Assembly (NCBI RefSeq): GCF_007655135.1
Contig: NC_045130.1
Span: forward strand, 29,012,605-29,076,604
Length of the DNA: 64,000 nt
Reading direction: 5' to 3'
DNA from: Punica granatum
Lineage: Eukaryota; Streptophyta; Magnoliopsida; Myrtales; Lythraceae
The position numbers and the translations under genes are program-made. The notes under the pieces were generated by a model, which had not been told where the DNA came from, ran no database searches, and saw only the letters and a list, made by a program, of their open reading frames with translations. This document shows, in pieces, positions 1 to 10,964 of the stretch (its first letter is position 1; every line of letters starts with the position of its first letter).

Positions 1-1177
1 CTTCTGACATTCATCGTCCCATTCAATTGCTGCATTTTTACGAAGCAGGCGGAAGAGGGGTTGGCGCTTGTTTGATAGGTTCGCGATGAAGCGCATGATG
101 TAGTTCAGTCGTCCTAAGAAGCTCCGTACCTTGCGCACTGTCGATGGCGGAGGTAGCTCCCTGATTGCTTTCACCTTGTCGGGATCGACCTCTATGCCTC
201 GTTCGTTGACTACAAATCCTAGCAGTTTTCCGGATTTTGCGCCAAATGTGCATTTGGCCGGGTTGAGCCTAAGCTTGTACTTCTTGAGACGTTCGAAGAG
301 ACGCCTCAGATTGACGAGGTGATCCTCTCCCTCCTTGGACTTAGCGATCATGTCGTCGACGTTGACCTCGATCTCCTTATGCATCATGTCGTGGAAGAGC
401 ATGACCATTGCTCGTTGGTAGGTTACCCCGACATTTTTGAGACCGAAGGGCATGACCTTGTAGCAAAATGTGCCCCACATCGTGATGAAAGTCGTTTTGA
501 TCTTGTCCTCTTCGACCATCCGAATTTAGTTATACCCCGAAAAGCCATCCATGAAGGAGAACTGATTGTGGCGCGCTGTGTTGTCGACCAAGACGTCGAT
601 GTGAGGCATAGGGAAGTTGTCTTTAGGACTAGCCTTGTTGAGGTCCTGGTAGTCAACGCAAACCCTGACCCTTTTGTCCTTCTTTTCCACAGGCACGATG
701 TTTGCCACCCATTCGGAGTAATTGTAGACTTCTAAGAATCCCGCATTTATTTGCTTGACGACCTCCTCCTTCATGCGGAGGAGAAGGTCGGCTCGCTGCC
801 ACCGTAGGTGCTGTCGTTTGGGCGGGAAGTTTTCTATATCGAGCAGGAGAAAGTGCTTAACTATCGATGGATCCAAGCCCGGCATGTCAGTGTAGGATCA
901 GGCGAAAACCTCTTGGTACTCCTTCAAGAAATCGATCATCCGGACTCGTTGAGTTGGATTGAGTCCCGTCTCTATCTTTAGCGTGCGGGGTTACTCTTTA
1001 GTGCCCATGTTGACTTCTTCTGTCGGCTCGACTGAGGTGAGTTGACGGTTCTCGAGGCGGTGCAAACTCTCCTCTATCTCAGGCACTTGACAGTCCTCGT
1101 CGAGCCCTTCCCCGAAGTATATGAGTTGGGGCTCTTCGAGGAGTTCTTCGGATGGGTTCGAATCGACCTGTCGAAGC
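1..1177 (-). pseudogene. Element A pol: reverse transcriptase part of an Ogre/Tat-type Ty3/gypsy retrotransposon, cut by the window edge
   Basis: Reading down from 1,177, the sequence encodes the acidic linker that precedes RT in plant Tat/Ogre elements (EEPQLIYFGEG), then RT itself: PGLDPSIVKHFL, then W-V-A-N-I-V-P-V, DYQDLNKASPKDNFPMP, FMDGFSGYN, MPFGLKN and FLGRLNYIMRFI. RT copies the element RNA into DNA. It is dead. A TAA stop follows GYN at 526-528, and stops also lie in the linker near 899 and 990. The catalytic YVDD box near 350-361 reads NVDD, so its first residue is lost. RNase H and integrase would lie left of the window. Family assignment is confident; the lineage rests on the linker, the protease-to-RT intron and the gag type. 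Confidence 0.85.
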
Positions 1178-1387
1178 CTAGAAATTTAAACGAGTCGTCT
1201 TAGAAATTTTAAAATGCAGCGAATAAGTAAGAGAAAAGAGAAAGAATGAGACGCTGAAGTTAAAAAATGCATGTAGGGATTTCATTGAAGATGGGAACAT
1301 TGCTGCCATAACAAAAATCCCTCTTCCGTCGTGTGGCTTATGACTTTGCCGACACGTGGGCAACATCGTCTAAAAAGATAGCCTTAC
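1178..1387 (-). other. Probable intron between protease and RT of element A (Ogre-type intron)
   Basis: On the minus strand a GTAAGG donor (1,382-1,387) and a pyrimidine-rich, T-rich tract ending TTTCTAG (1,178 side) bound a 210-bp segment. The segment is AT-richer than its flanks and contains stops. Removing it joins GAT-GT to G-CTT-CGA and restores one frame from the end of the protease region (VPRYSAVITDV) into the linker VDSNPSEELLEEPQL. Ogre elements of legumes are known to carry an intron at this place, between gag-pro and RT. The boundaries are my reading and have no transcript support. Confidence 0.6.
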
Positions 1388-2819
1388 ACATCGGTGATTA
1401 CAGCCGAGTAGCGCGGGACTGAGGTCCAATTGTTGAGCTCCTCATTCTCCTGCGCGAGGCTGATGTAGACCCCTGAAGGAGTCTCCTCGGTGACGGCGCA
1501 TATGCCTGGTAGATCGACAAGCGCGTCGTCTGAATCCGAGGAGGGGCCGTCAAGAGTACCTCCGACGATGTGCTGTGGTCCTGAAAAGAAGTGGGAGAAT
1601 GGCAGAACTGGGATGCCCCTGTTGATCTTCCCGTAGTTCGCTGCGAGACGGTGGAGGTGTTTGCCTCTACAGGCTTCGATAATCTCGTGGCAGGAAGGGC
1701 GAAAACCGAGTCCCCTCCTGTTCTTGTACTCTTCGATCTCAATGGGGCTGTTGATCCCTTGCCCATGTGCTCCGAGCCCGGAATGTAGTTATGGTGCAAC
1801 AAGATCTTCCCCACCATACGGTCGTCGCGGGATGGACCGATCTTTCCGTAGTCTCGGATGACGGAAATGGTGTCGAACGAGTGGAATGGGAGATTCTGAT
1901 CGTCTCCAATGCTGATGTAGGGGACAGCCGTCTCCTTATAAATTGCATAGTTCTCCTCACCTTTGACCGTGATGAGTCGCTCTTCAACAATGAGCTTAAG
2001 CTTCTGGTGCAAGGTGGAAGGGACTGCGCCCACTGAATGGATCAACGGCCTCCCAAGCAGTAAACTGAAGGCATTCGGGATGTCGAGTACCTGGAAAGTG
2101 ACGCTGAATGAACAAGGACCTACCTCGATCAGAAGGTCGATCTCTCCGTTCACTTCTCTCCGCGAGCCATCGAAGGCTCGAATCGCTGTCTTGCACGGAC
2201 GAATATGATTCAAATCCACATTCATCTGCTTCAGCGTGGAAACAGGGCATACATTGAGAGCCGAACCGTTGTTGATCATGACCCGGCCTACCACGAAGTT
2301 ATTGCACTTGCAGACGATGTGCAACGCCCGCGAGTGTGCGTACCCTTCGGAGGGAAGATCATCATCCAAGAATGAAATGTTGTTGGAGAAGATCGATCCA
2401 ACTGTCTCTTCAATGAGATCTGGAGCCGTCTCCTTGGGGACTTATGCCGCCGACGGGACCTTCAGGAGCGCTTCACGATGTGGCTCTGAACCCAAGAGAA
2501 GGGCGAGTAGTGAAATATGGGCCGGAGACTTGCCCATTTGTTCAACAACCTTGTACTCGCTTGCCTTAATGATCTTCATGAAAGCCTCGGCATCCTCTTC
2601 CGTCACTTTCTTTTGTGGGATCGGTGTAGCCTCCGGGGCGATTCCCAACGTCACAGCAAGCGCCTTCCCCTTGTTTGCGGCCACCGGGTTTTCGTACACC
2701 CGACCCGAGCGTGTCACGCCCATGACGCTGAATTGACGCTTGAAGTTCCCGACACTCCCTTCATAGGTCCACGGGACCTTGCTATCTTGAAATGGCTCTC
2801 GCACAGGGATTTCTATCAC
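1388..2819 (-). pseudogene. Element A aspartic protease region and gag C-terminus
   Basis: Two overlapping open stretches make up this block. The upstream one (2,442-2,819) carries VTRSGRVYENP, a KGK segment and an acidic EEDAEAFMKIIKASEY helix, a signature of the gag-pro junction in plant Tat elements. The downstream one (1,398-2,369) is retropepsin-like, with GRVMINNGSALNVCP, then FDGSRREVNGEIDL and LLLGRPLIH. The active-site triad is D-S/T-G in intact copies of this family; here the position reads N-N-G-S, so the catalytic Asp is missing. From about 1,790 downward the long frame is shifted off the true one, which re-emerges near 1,600 as AVTEETPSGVYISLAQENEELNN. Decayed and not functional. 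Confidence 0.75.
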
Positions 2820-3208
2820 GAATGGGCGGGGGTGGCACCAAACCCTGCGTACCCTACAGCGATTTCAGCGAGAACATATTCGATTACGAATGGGGCGGAT
2901 GCCTCATGTCTGGTCTCGTGCTCCCCTATGGCGCAAACACTAATGTTAATGCTAGGTCCCAAGCTCGACCCGTGGTCGGGGAGAGGATTGGCTTGCACGT
3001 TCGGGGGCTTGACAGCGTTGAATGTGAGTTGCTTGTCATCAAGCACCTTCCAACAATTGTCGGTGGTATGGCCGGGTGCGCCCTGATAGTACTCACAGCG
3101 CCGACTCTGATCATGAATGTTGGGGTCGAAATCAGGGCTAGGCGCTATCGATCGAATCCTGTTGCCTTCGAGGAGTTGTCGGTATATGTGGGAGAGCGAG
3201 GCCGGCAA
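2816..3208 (-). pseudogene. Element A gag: zinc-knuckle-like segment
   Basis: The minus frame reads MPASLSHIYRQLLEGN, then CEYYQGAPGHTTDNCWKVLDD. This matches the degenerate C-x-G-H-C zinc knuckle of plant Tat gag proteins, which bind element RNA during packaging. It lies between the gag capsid part (3,743-4,549) and the gag-protease junction. The stretch 3,209-3,740 between them has the right spacing and a Pro/Gln-rich composition but is broken by stops and shifts, so it is treated as decayed gag. Confidence 0.6.
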
Positions 3209-3742
3209 GGGTGTGAATTGTTTACGCCGCAGCGCGGTGCCCTGTTGGTCCTGCAGGGCCGGAGCCGTTACACCGGCTGAGGAGTTCTCGAAGCCGGGGG
3301 CCTACCTTGTTGGATCGGAGGAGGAGCAGGGGCGTAATTGTGGGCATATTGCTGCGGGGCCGGCGACGGAAAGGAAAAACGGCGGGGTGGAATAGTAAAC
3401 TTGCTGCATTTGGAGTTGTTGTTGATAATGCGTCAGAGGTGGAACATACGCCTGAGTGGCCGGTGGTGCGGGGGTGTAATTAATGGAATACTGTTGGGGG
3501 GCCTGGCGCCCTGAGTTGACAGCATTGACGGACGCGTCTCTTCCTCTCCTGTTTCCCGCGGAGGGTGTCCCAACAACAGCCTTCTTCGAGAACTCTCCAT
3601 CTTTCTTCTCGGCTGGTCCTTCTATCTAGCCGAGCTTAACATCTATGTCGAGCTTTTTCTCTGCGTCAGTAATGTTGGAGAACGAAGACGTGTGGGCCAA
3701 TAGGTGCAAGTAGTAAGCCCCTTTGAGAGTGGAGTGGAATTA

Positions 3743-4549
3743 TTAGATTTGCTGCGCCTCACTGATCGGGGGGACATGCTTCGCCGCTCTAGCCCGCCAC
3801 TTCACTGCATATGCCTCGAAACCCTGGTCCTCGGTCATCTCCATCGTACTAAGCTCCAACAGAGTCGGGGGTATCTCTGCGCAGTACTTGTACTGGTCGA
3901 TGAATTTGCTCGAGAGATCCACCCACGTAGGGATGTCCGCGACTTTCAGTGACATGTACCAGTTAAGAGTCGCTCCCACCAAACTGTCCTGGAACGTGTG
4001 CATGACGAACTCTTCGTAGTCCCAGTATTGCAACATCTTTCCTCTATAGTGGCAGAGATGGTGACGAGGGTCGATCGTGCCGTGGTACCTTTGGAATTCA
4101 GGCACCTTAATCTTCGGGGGTAGCCGCATACCCGGGAAAAGACTCCAATCGCCATCGCCGGTATCAGGGCGGGAGCCACTTGATTGTAGTGCTCTGATGT
4201 TCTCTTCCATTTTCTTCAATCTCTGCTTCTGCTCAGTCCCCGTTTCTGGGAGAAAGTTTGTCGGTGGAGTTATGGGGACAGCCTGGGTTGGCATGCCCGA
4301 TTCAGGGATGGGAATATTTAGGGGAGGTAGAGTTGGGTAAGAAAAGCTTATATGGGGATGTTGAGCTTGGAATGGGAGAGGCTTGAATGTGTGAGCAGGA
4401 ACGTGGGGGCTTGGTGCCGGGAAGACCATCGGCGGAGGAGCTGCGTAAACAGGAGCCAGAACCGGTATGGACAACGGCGGCGGTACAAGCGTGGTCGGGT
4501 CCGGCGGTGGAAGAGGAATGGCCGCTGTCAGCACCCCATTTTGGCTCAT
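3743..4549 (-). pseudogene. Element A gag: N-terminal Pro-rich region and capsid domain
   Basis: The best start is the ATG at 4,549 (MSQNGVLTAA), because plant Tat gag proteins begin M-S/A-Q-N and element B begins the same way. About 90 residues of Pro-rich sequence are followed by a short coiled-coil-like stretch (EQKQRLKKMEENIRALQ). Then comes the retrotransposon gag core with KIKVPEFQRYHGTIDPRHHL, FQDSLVGATLNWYMSL and WVDLSSKFIDQYKYC. Gag forms the virus-like particle. The frame ends in a stop at 3,743 just before the usual ELITMFL-type region, so the copy is truncated. No DUF7745-type ORF1 is visible upstream, unlike element B. Confidence 0.75.
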
Positions 4550-4633
4550 CATTACAAACAACGATATCAGCAATGGTCCAGACCATAACTTGAGCAGGAA
4601 TACAGAAAATGGCTCGGCAGAGCAAGAAATCAC

Positions 4634-5529
4634 TATTCACCTCAAGTCGGCAAAATTGAGCAGATGACATATGCACATGACAGATGAGCGGCCTTGATCA
4701 ACAGAAGCTAATAGAGCGACCAGAGAGCTCAACAATGTCCGAAACCGGCATTTTCAGTGTACTACATGGACAATCCTACTTTCCGATAGTTCGCTCGTCC
4801 ATCGGAAGATAGCCAATATTGGACTTCAAACATCCACATCGATGCCAAACAGATGAAAAGTGTCTTCAAACGCATTTCGCAAATCATTTGCTCTATACAG
4901 AACAACTTTCTGTATACAGACAACTTTTCAATGGAAGACCAAAAATGCTAATTTCTCGGAGAAAAGTTAATTCCAATTATCAGATGCGGCCATGCCCTAC
5001 AATCATACAGAGCACGAGCAGTGCTTCAGATTGTCTTTTAGAAGCCATACAGACACCCCCAATGACTTTCAAGCAACAAAACGACATACCCCTCTTCGGA
5101 AGAGCATAACCAGAGATTGGTCTGACGGAATTACGGCAAACGAAGTTCATACTGCATTGCCTTGAAAACTCCAGTGGACATTCGCAATTAGGCAAAACAG
5201 ACAGCAAAACCCTTCTCGGTTTCCCGAGTAACCTTCGAGGAGCACAAAAGGCCATTTTCAATGGAAATCCATATCCGGAGGTCCTCTTTGGGGAAACTTG
5301 ACGCCGGATGCCTACCTTACACAGTGCTAGCCTTCTCAAGGCTCAATGTGGAATCGTCGGAATAAATCACACAACTCATCTAGACCCCCCGAGCAGTGCT
5401 TTAAGGGTCTCAGATGCACTTTTCATGTCCTTAGAGGCCCAATCTCAACAAACAGAGATCACAGTGATTTCCGGATCGCCCAAGCAATTCAGAAAGCAAT
5501 ATGAGCAATCCAATTTTGGCCTCCTAGGA
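4634..5529. other. Leader-like region of element A, no gene
   Basis: No coding signal above background. On the minus strand this would be the gag leader. At 5,168-5,190 the plus sequence CTCCAGTGGACATTCGCAA weakly resembles the primer-binding block of element B (13,016-13,033), so a worn primer site is possible but not established. Confidence 0.3.
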
Positions 5530-6756
5530 CATCTCCGACTCCATATTTGCATTACCGGCTTAAGGGTCAAGTGTCCACGTAATTTGACAATTTATGTCAA
5601 AATGACCGACGTGGGATGCAGATACAAGATATGCTGTCAGAAGTGGGTAACCTCGCTCTGAATGCGTAAAAGGAGCAAAACCGGCTTCCGAGCCTTATAC
5701 AGACATTAAGCAATTTCTCACGGAAAATGCCAATCTCGGACTCATTAAATCTGTTTCCTCACGTATATCGATAATTCGACGTTCAATTCAAACCACGAAC
5801 TTCGAATGCGCAATCAATCGAGACCCGAGCTTTTTTTCAGTTTCTCCTCTTCGGTTGTGGGACCCATGGGCTACCCAAGATGAGTCACACCTTGCCCTAG
5901 AAGTTTCGGCTTCTTCTTCTTCAATGCAAGAAGCCAACTTGCACTCTTGCATGAAAATATCCAAGGAGTTTGAAGACAACACTCCAACTCTTCATAAATG
6001 CTCATCAATGTCTTATATCTTCTTCATTAATGCAATGAAAGAAGATGAGGCTTGATATTTTCTTAATCAAATCGAAATTTGCTAAGCATGGGGGTTAAGA
6101 GCACTTGCTTTTGCTAATTGTGCATTAGCTTTGCCTATAAATTGCCCAAAATGTGATTAAGATAATGACTTCTCCTCTTGCACACTCTCTTCAAGCTTTC
6201 TCCCTCAAGAAAAGCTCTCAACTCCATAGCCAAAACCAACAAGCTTCAACACTTCAAAACCAAGAGAGAAAGACCGAAGAAAACCCGAAGAAAGCTTTGA
6301 GTCCTTAAGTCGGAAGCCAATGATCATCATCCCGACTTAAGTTAAAAAATTCTCAAACTCCATATCCCACTCATTTTGGACCCATGGAGTTCATTGGTGA
6401 AGTTGGTTTTTCCATTTGAAGTCTTTAAATTATTGTTTCAGGTCAATTAGTGCATTTCGGGCGAAATCGTCCCTCTCGGGTGAATAATGCCAGCCGAGCG
6501 CCGGCTCGCGCGCCCGCGCACGCCTGCCGCGCGCCTGCTGCGCGCCTCCTGCGCATCTGCCGCGGGCCCGGGCGTCCGTGTGCCCACCAACCATGCTCTA
6601 ACGTCCTTTTGGCTTGCATGCATGCATGCCCATGCATGTCCACACTTCCTCGACGTCCATACGTTCGTGCTAATGTCCCCGACTTGTTGAGTTCTATTCC
6701 GTGCATGTCTGTGCCTTTGCACGTCCATCCGTGCGTTGTAGCTTCTCCGAACGTGC
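5530..6756 (+). repeat. Direct repeat R1 (promoter-bearing LTR-like block)
   Basis: R1 is nearly identical to R2 (8,984-10,190), starting at CTCCATATTTGCATTACCGG and ending at CTTCTCCGAACRTGC. A TATA-like CTATAAATTGCCC at about 6,136 is followed by a CT-rich stretch and a leader-like region, so the block looks like the promoter half of a long LTR in plus orientation. The 100-bp GC-rich part near 6,480-6,580 (CGCGCGCCCGCG type) differs most between copies. No convincing protein is encoded. Confidence 0.75.
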
Positions 6757-8983
6757 ACTTTGTGCATCCCGAACGTTCATCCAAGCGTTCAACCGAGTCA
6801 CCCGACTCTCGAACACTTCTCCGACTCTTTCCTCATATCCCGAGGCAAGGTATAACATTCTTGACTTAGAGAAGTTAGGACTTTTTACATTATTTGCATG
6901 GCTATGGAGTAATATGACATTTTATTCATGTTTAACTTGCAAGACTTAATTTTTATACACTTTCATGTTATATTATGCATGCTTGTCATCATATAACATG
7001 TTAGCATGTCGGGAAACATTTGGATCGACCCTCGGAAGACCTTCCCGAACCGAAATAAGCAAAAGAGCTCTCTGGTTTGCCTCAAGAAGAGGTAACCGAG
7101 ACTTGGCTTGCTTTCCTCGGGTTAAGAACGGCCTTCTTAGCCCGATCCAAATTCGATTCCCGAGTTTTCTCGTGTTTTCTTACATGCATGAAGTCGATAT
7201 TGTTTTATTGATTCCTTAAATAACTTGTTTATGCATGTTTGCATGTTCGAATGTGTTATTCAAATCATGACAACACCGACTTTCATTTAATCGTGTCATT
7301 TATCATGTTTGTCATTTAAGCATGCGAGAAATGATTCGAAACGAGACGGGGAAACCTCGTGGAACCCCATTCGGGCCATGGGACCTCTCGACTATCTCCA
7401 AGGAGAAGTAACCGAGAGCCTCTTAGACTCGTACGAGTTGCATGAGGCTTTCTCTTCCCATTTTGAGTCCGTTCTCGGCTTTCGTGTAATTTACAATTTA
7501 CATTATCGTCGCAATATCGCATGAAAATGTCTTTTCAAAACAAAGCATGCATGGATTCGGGTATCGATGACTCATTCGGGTCCATTCGATTACGAGGGTA
7601 GTTTCGATCATTGGACCAAATTATCCTCGATCCTTATGTAATCGTCTTGGTCGCCGAGTCACGAATCGCTTTCATAATTAATGCATTCGGCATAACCTTA
7701 AGCATTAATTTCACGAACGGATTAATCGGGACGTTCACGTGGTTAATTCATTCAATTTAAACAACTTTGCACGAATTTGACATTAATTTGTAACTCATGT
7801 CGACGAATTACAAAACGGTGTTAATGCCCTTTTCAAAACCCTCATACTTTTAAATCCGTATTGTGTTGTTCTCCTTTTCTGAAAAAACAAATTTTCAAAT
7901 CAAGGGCAAGAACATCATTTTGTGATTTGGTGTCATCTTAGTATCGTTTAAGATGTCAGTTGGGTATTCTGTATCAAAATTACAATTACCTGACTAATCA
8001 TTTCATTCGACTTAACCAAATGCTAGAAAATGGTTAGGTGGAACTCTAGGTTCCAAATCTAGAGTCAAAACACGAGTTGGGTTAATTCTGTGGTAATTCA
8101 GTGTCACAACACCGAATCACTGTAAAAATAATACACACACACGAAACTTGACTACGGACGCCCGATATGTTAGGTTCTCAAACCAAAACCGAATGCTAAA
8201 ACATTGGCATGCGTTGTTTGCTTAGCATATGGCATTTGCTTGCAAAAACACACTTGAATTAATAAACTTGTTAATCCACGTACATTCGGTGAATACAAAC
8301 ATATTGTCTGTTATTTACCTGTTGATTGTTATCTTTTCGCACTTGTTTGCCATGCGGGTCGAGCCTGATCCCTAGGCCGAATGATATTAGGGTTCAACAC
8401 CCTAATCATCGATCACAGGGTTCAACGCCCTAATCAAAACTCACAAGGTCCAACACCCTATTCAGTGAGAGCGTGTATTGAATTTCAGTTCTTCGGTCTT
8501 TTCCCTAAACTCATGGTGAGTTAGAGTGAAATAATAACCGAACGCGAGTCGACTGGAATTCGGCCATTTGTAATTTATATTTATTGTTTTCGAGAGCATT
8601 GTAAGGACTTTTATTTTGTACATTCATTCTATAAGAATTCCAGTCGGTAAGCGAACGGTCCGAGAGTTGAATTAATCGAATCGGTTTAATGCTATCCCAA
8701 AGGAAAGTAAATCCAAGAATTCGTGGTTCTGGTTCACGCAGGGATTCAACCTCCATGGTTCGATGAACTGTAACGCAAGATTGTGAACCAATTCCCCGAC
8801 ATACGGGTTTACTTCTCTCTCGGCTTCTCAACCAACATTTTTTGGTTCACCGAATCTCCGGTGTCAAAACGTGCGAGCTGAGTGCAACTTAATTCAAGCG
8901 GTAAATAATAAAACATGCAAGCCTAGCAAACCAGAGTATCGAAAGGACGTGCGGGATATAAGCCCGCACGAAAGGGCGTTCTG
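6757..8983 (+). repeat. LTR-like sequence in plus orientation, related to the LTR of element B
   Basis: From about 7,840 to 8,983 this matches, in reverse complement, 13,262 to about 14,300 of the element B LTR. Shared blocks include GCACTTGTTTG, the GGGTTCAACRCCCTAATC blocks, GAACGCGARYCGAC and GAGTATCGAWAGG. The copy stops about 230 bp short of where the LTR end should be, and R2 begins at the break. It is therefore a truncated LTR of a related element, inserted opposite to element B. No open frame of interest. Confidence 0.65.
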
Positions 8984-10190
8984 GTTCTCCGGCTCCATAT
9001 TTGCATTACCGGCTTAAGGGTCAAGTGCCCACGTAATTTGACAATTTATATCAAAATGACCGACGTGGGATGCAGATACAAGATATGCTGTTAGAAGTGG
9101 ATAACCTCGCTCTGAATGCGTAAAAGGAGCAAAACCGGCTTTCGAGCCTCATAGTGAAATTTAGCAATTTTTCATGGAAAATGCCAATCTCAGACTCATT
9201 AAATCTGTTTCATCGCGAATATCGATAATTCGACGTTCAATTCAAACCACGAACTTCGAATACGCGATCAATTGAGACCCGAGCTTTTTCCCGGTTTCTC
9301 CTCTTCGGTCATGGGACCCATGGGCTACCCAAGATGAGTCACCCCTTGCCCTAGAAGTTTCGGCTTCTTCTTCTTCAATGCAAGAAGCCAACTTGCACTC
9401 TTGCATGAAAATATCCAAGGAGTTTGAAGACAACACTCCAACTCTTCATCAATGCTCATCAATGTCTTATCTCTTCTTCATTAATGCAATGGAAGAAGAT
9501 GAGGCTTGATATTTTCTTAATCAAACCGAAATTTGCTAAGCATGGGGGTTAAGAGCACTTGCTTTTGCTAATTGTGTCATTAGCTTTACCTATAAATTGC
9601 CCAAAAGTGATTAAGATAATGACTTCTCCTCTTGCACACTCTCTTCAAGCTTTCTCCCTCAAGAAAAGCTCTCAACTCCATAGCCAAAACCAGCAAGCTT
9701 CAACACTTCAAAACCAAGAGAGAAAGACCGAAGAAAACCCGAAGAAAGCTTTGAGTCCTTAAGTCGGAAGCCGATGATCATCATCCCGATTTAAGTTCAA
9801 AAATTCTCAAACTCCATATCCCACTCATTTTGGACCCATGGAGTTCATTAGTGAAGTTGGTTTTTCCATTTGAAGTCTTTAAATTATTGTTTCAGGTCAA
9901 TTAGTGCATTTCGGGCGAAATCGTCACTCTCGGGTGAATAGTGCCAGCCGAGCGGTATCCGCGCGCCCGCGCACGCCCCGCGCGCCTCCCCTCCCTCGCG
10001 CCTGCACGTCCGTGTGCCCACCAACCGTTCTCTAACGTCCTTTTGGCTTGCATGCATGCATGCCCATGCACGTCCACACTTCCTCGATGTCCATACATTC
10101 GTGCTAACGTCCCCGACTTGTTGAGTTATATTCCGTGCATGTCCGTGCCTTTGCAAGTCCATCCGTGCGTTGTAGCTTCTCCGAACATGC
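8984..10190 (+). repeat. Direct repeat R2 (second copy of R1)
   Basis: Second copy of the R1 block, sharing its TATA-like site (near 9,591) and the same unusual segment rich in TTCTTCTTCTTC and GAAGAAAAC. Small substitutions and short indels separate the two. It ends abruptly inside the gag gene of element B at about 10,190, so that junction is an insertion or recombination breakpoint. Confidence 0.75.
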
Positions 10191-10649
10191 CGAGAGAGTC
10201 ACTGATGGCGGAGGGACGTTGGCCGGGTGGCCCGCCGGCGCGTGCATTGCGGGCGCTTCAATACCTTCCGGAGCATGGGTCGGCGGGACCCAAGGGTTTG
10301 GGTCGACCGTTGGCCCATACCCTGGAGGCGGAGTAGAGTTCGAGGAGGTGCGGTTTAGGGCTCTGAGTAGGGCCATGACCTCGGCCATGTCGGCGGCCAG
10401 TTGATTGACCGTGCCCTTCAGTGCGGAAATGTCGCCTTCCAGTGCGACGATGCGGGCCGCACCCTCAGTAAAGGTGGACGGTGCTTGGGCTTCCAGCGTT
10501 AGGACTAGTGGCGGAATTTCTCCCGAGTCTGCCGGGGGTGCGCCTGCAGGGGTTGATGGTGGCAGTGCATGAGTCATGGACGGTTGATAATAAACCGGCG
10601 TCGGTGGAGTGTTCTCCTTGGAATTAGCGGGCTGATTGTTTTGTGCCAT
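10190..10649 (-). pseudogene. Element B gag, N-terminal fragment
   Basis: The frame begins at the ATG at 10,649 (MAQNNQPANSKENT). It is Pro/Ala-rich, then has a helical stretch (AARIVALEGDISALKGTVNQ, LAADMAEVMALLRALN) and a second Pro-rich part ending VPPPSVTLSA. The family homology stops near 10,197, where repeat R2 begins. The capsid, protease and RT parts are missing. The layout (ORF1 upstream, then a gag starting M-A-Q-N) is that of Ogre/Tat elements. Confidence 0.65.
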
Positions 10650-10964
10650 CTTCAATTGCAGACGAGTGAGATAACAGTGTGGCGCCAGTTATGGTTACCT
10701 GTATTCAACAAGTGTGCAAATTGCGGCGCAAATGAGTTACGTTTAAAATGAAAACGTGTGAAATAATAAATATGGGGGTGACGTCCATGAGATGCATGGA
10801 TTTGAAAACTAATGCCGTCATTCGCATTGATTCGAAATGGTTCCAAAATACAATGCAATTTCTAAAAACAAGCCCTAAGTCGTTCTTTCATCGCACTTAG
10901 GGTGCGAGTGACTGTGGCCGTGAAGAGCACCGATTCAGGTGAGGACCTGGTGGAGGCGTTTAAC

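Noticed and set aside
6443..6869. Open frames on both strands in a GC-rich stretch, repeated at 9,884-10,336
   Set aside because: They lie in the CG-rich part of the R1/R2 repeat, are open on several frames at once and change composition between the copies.
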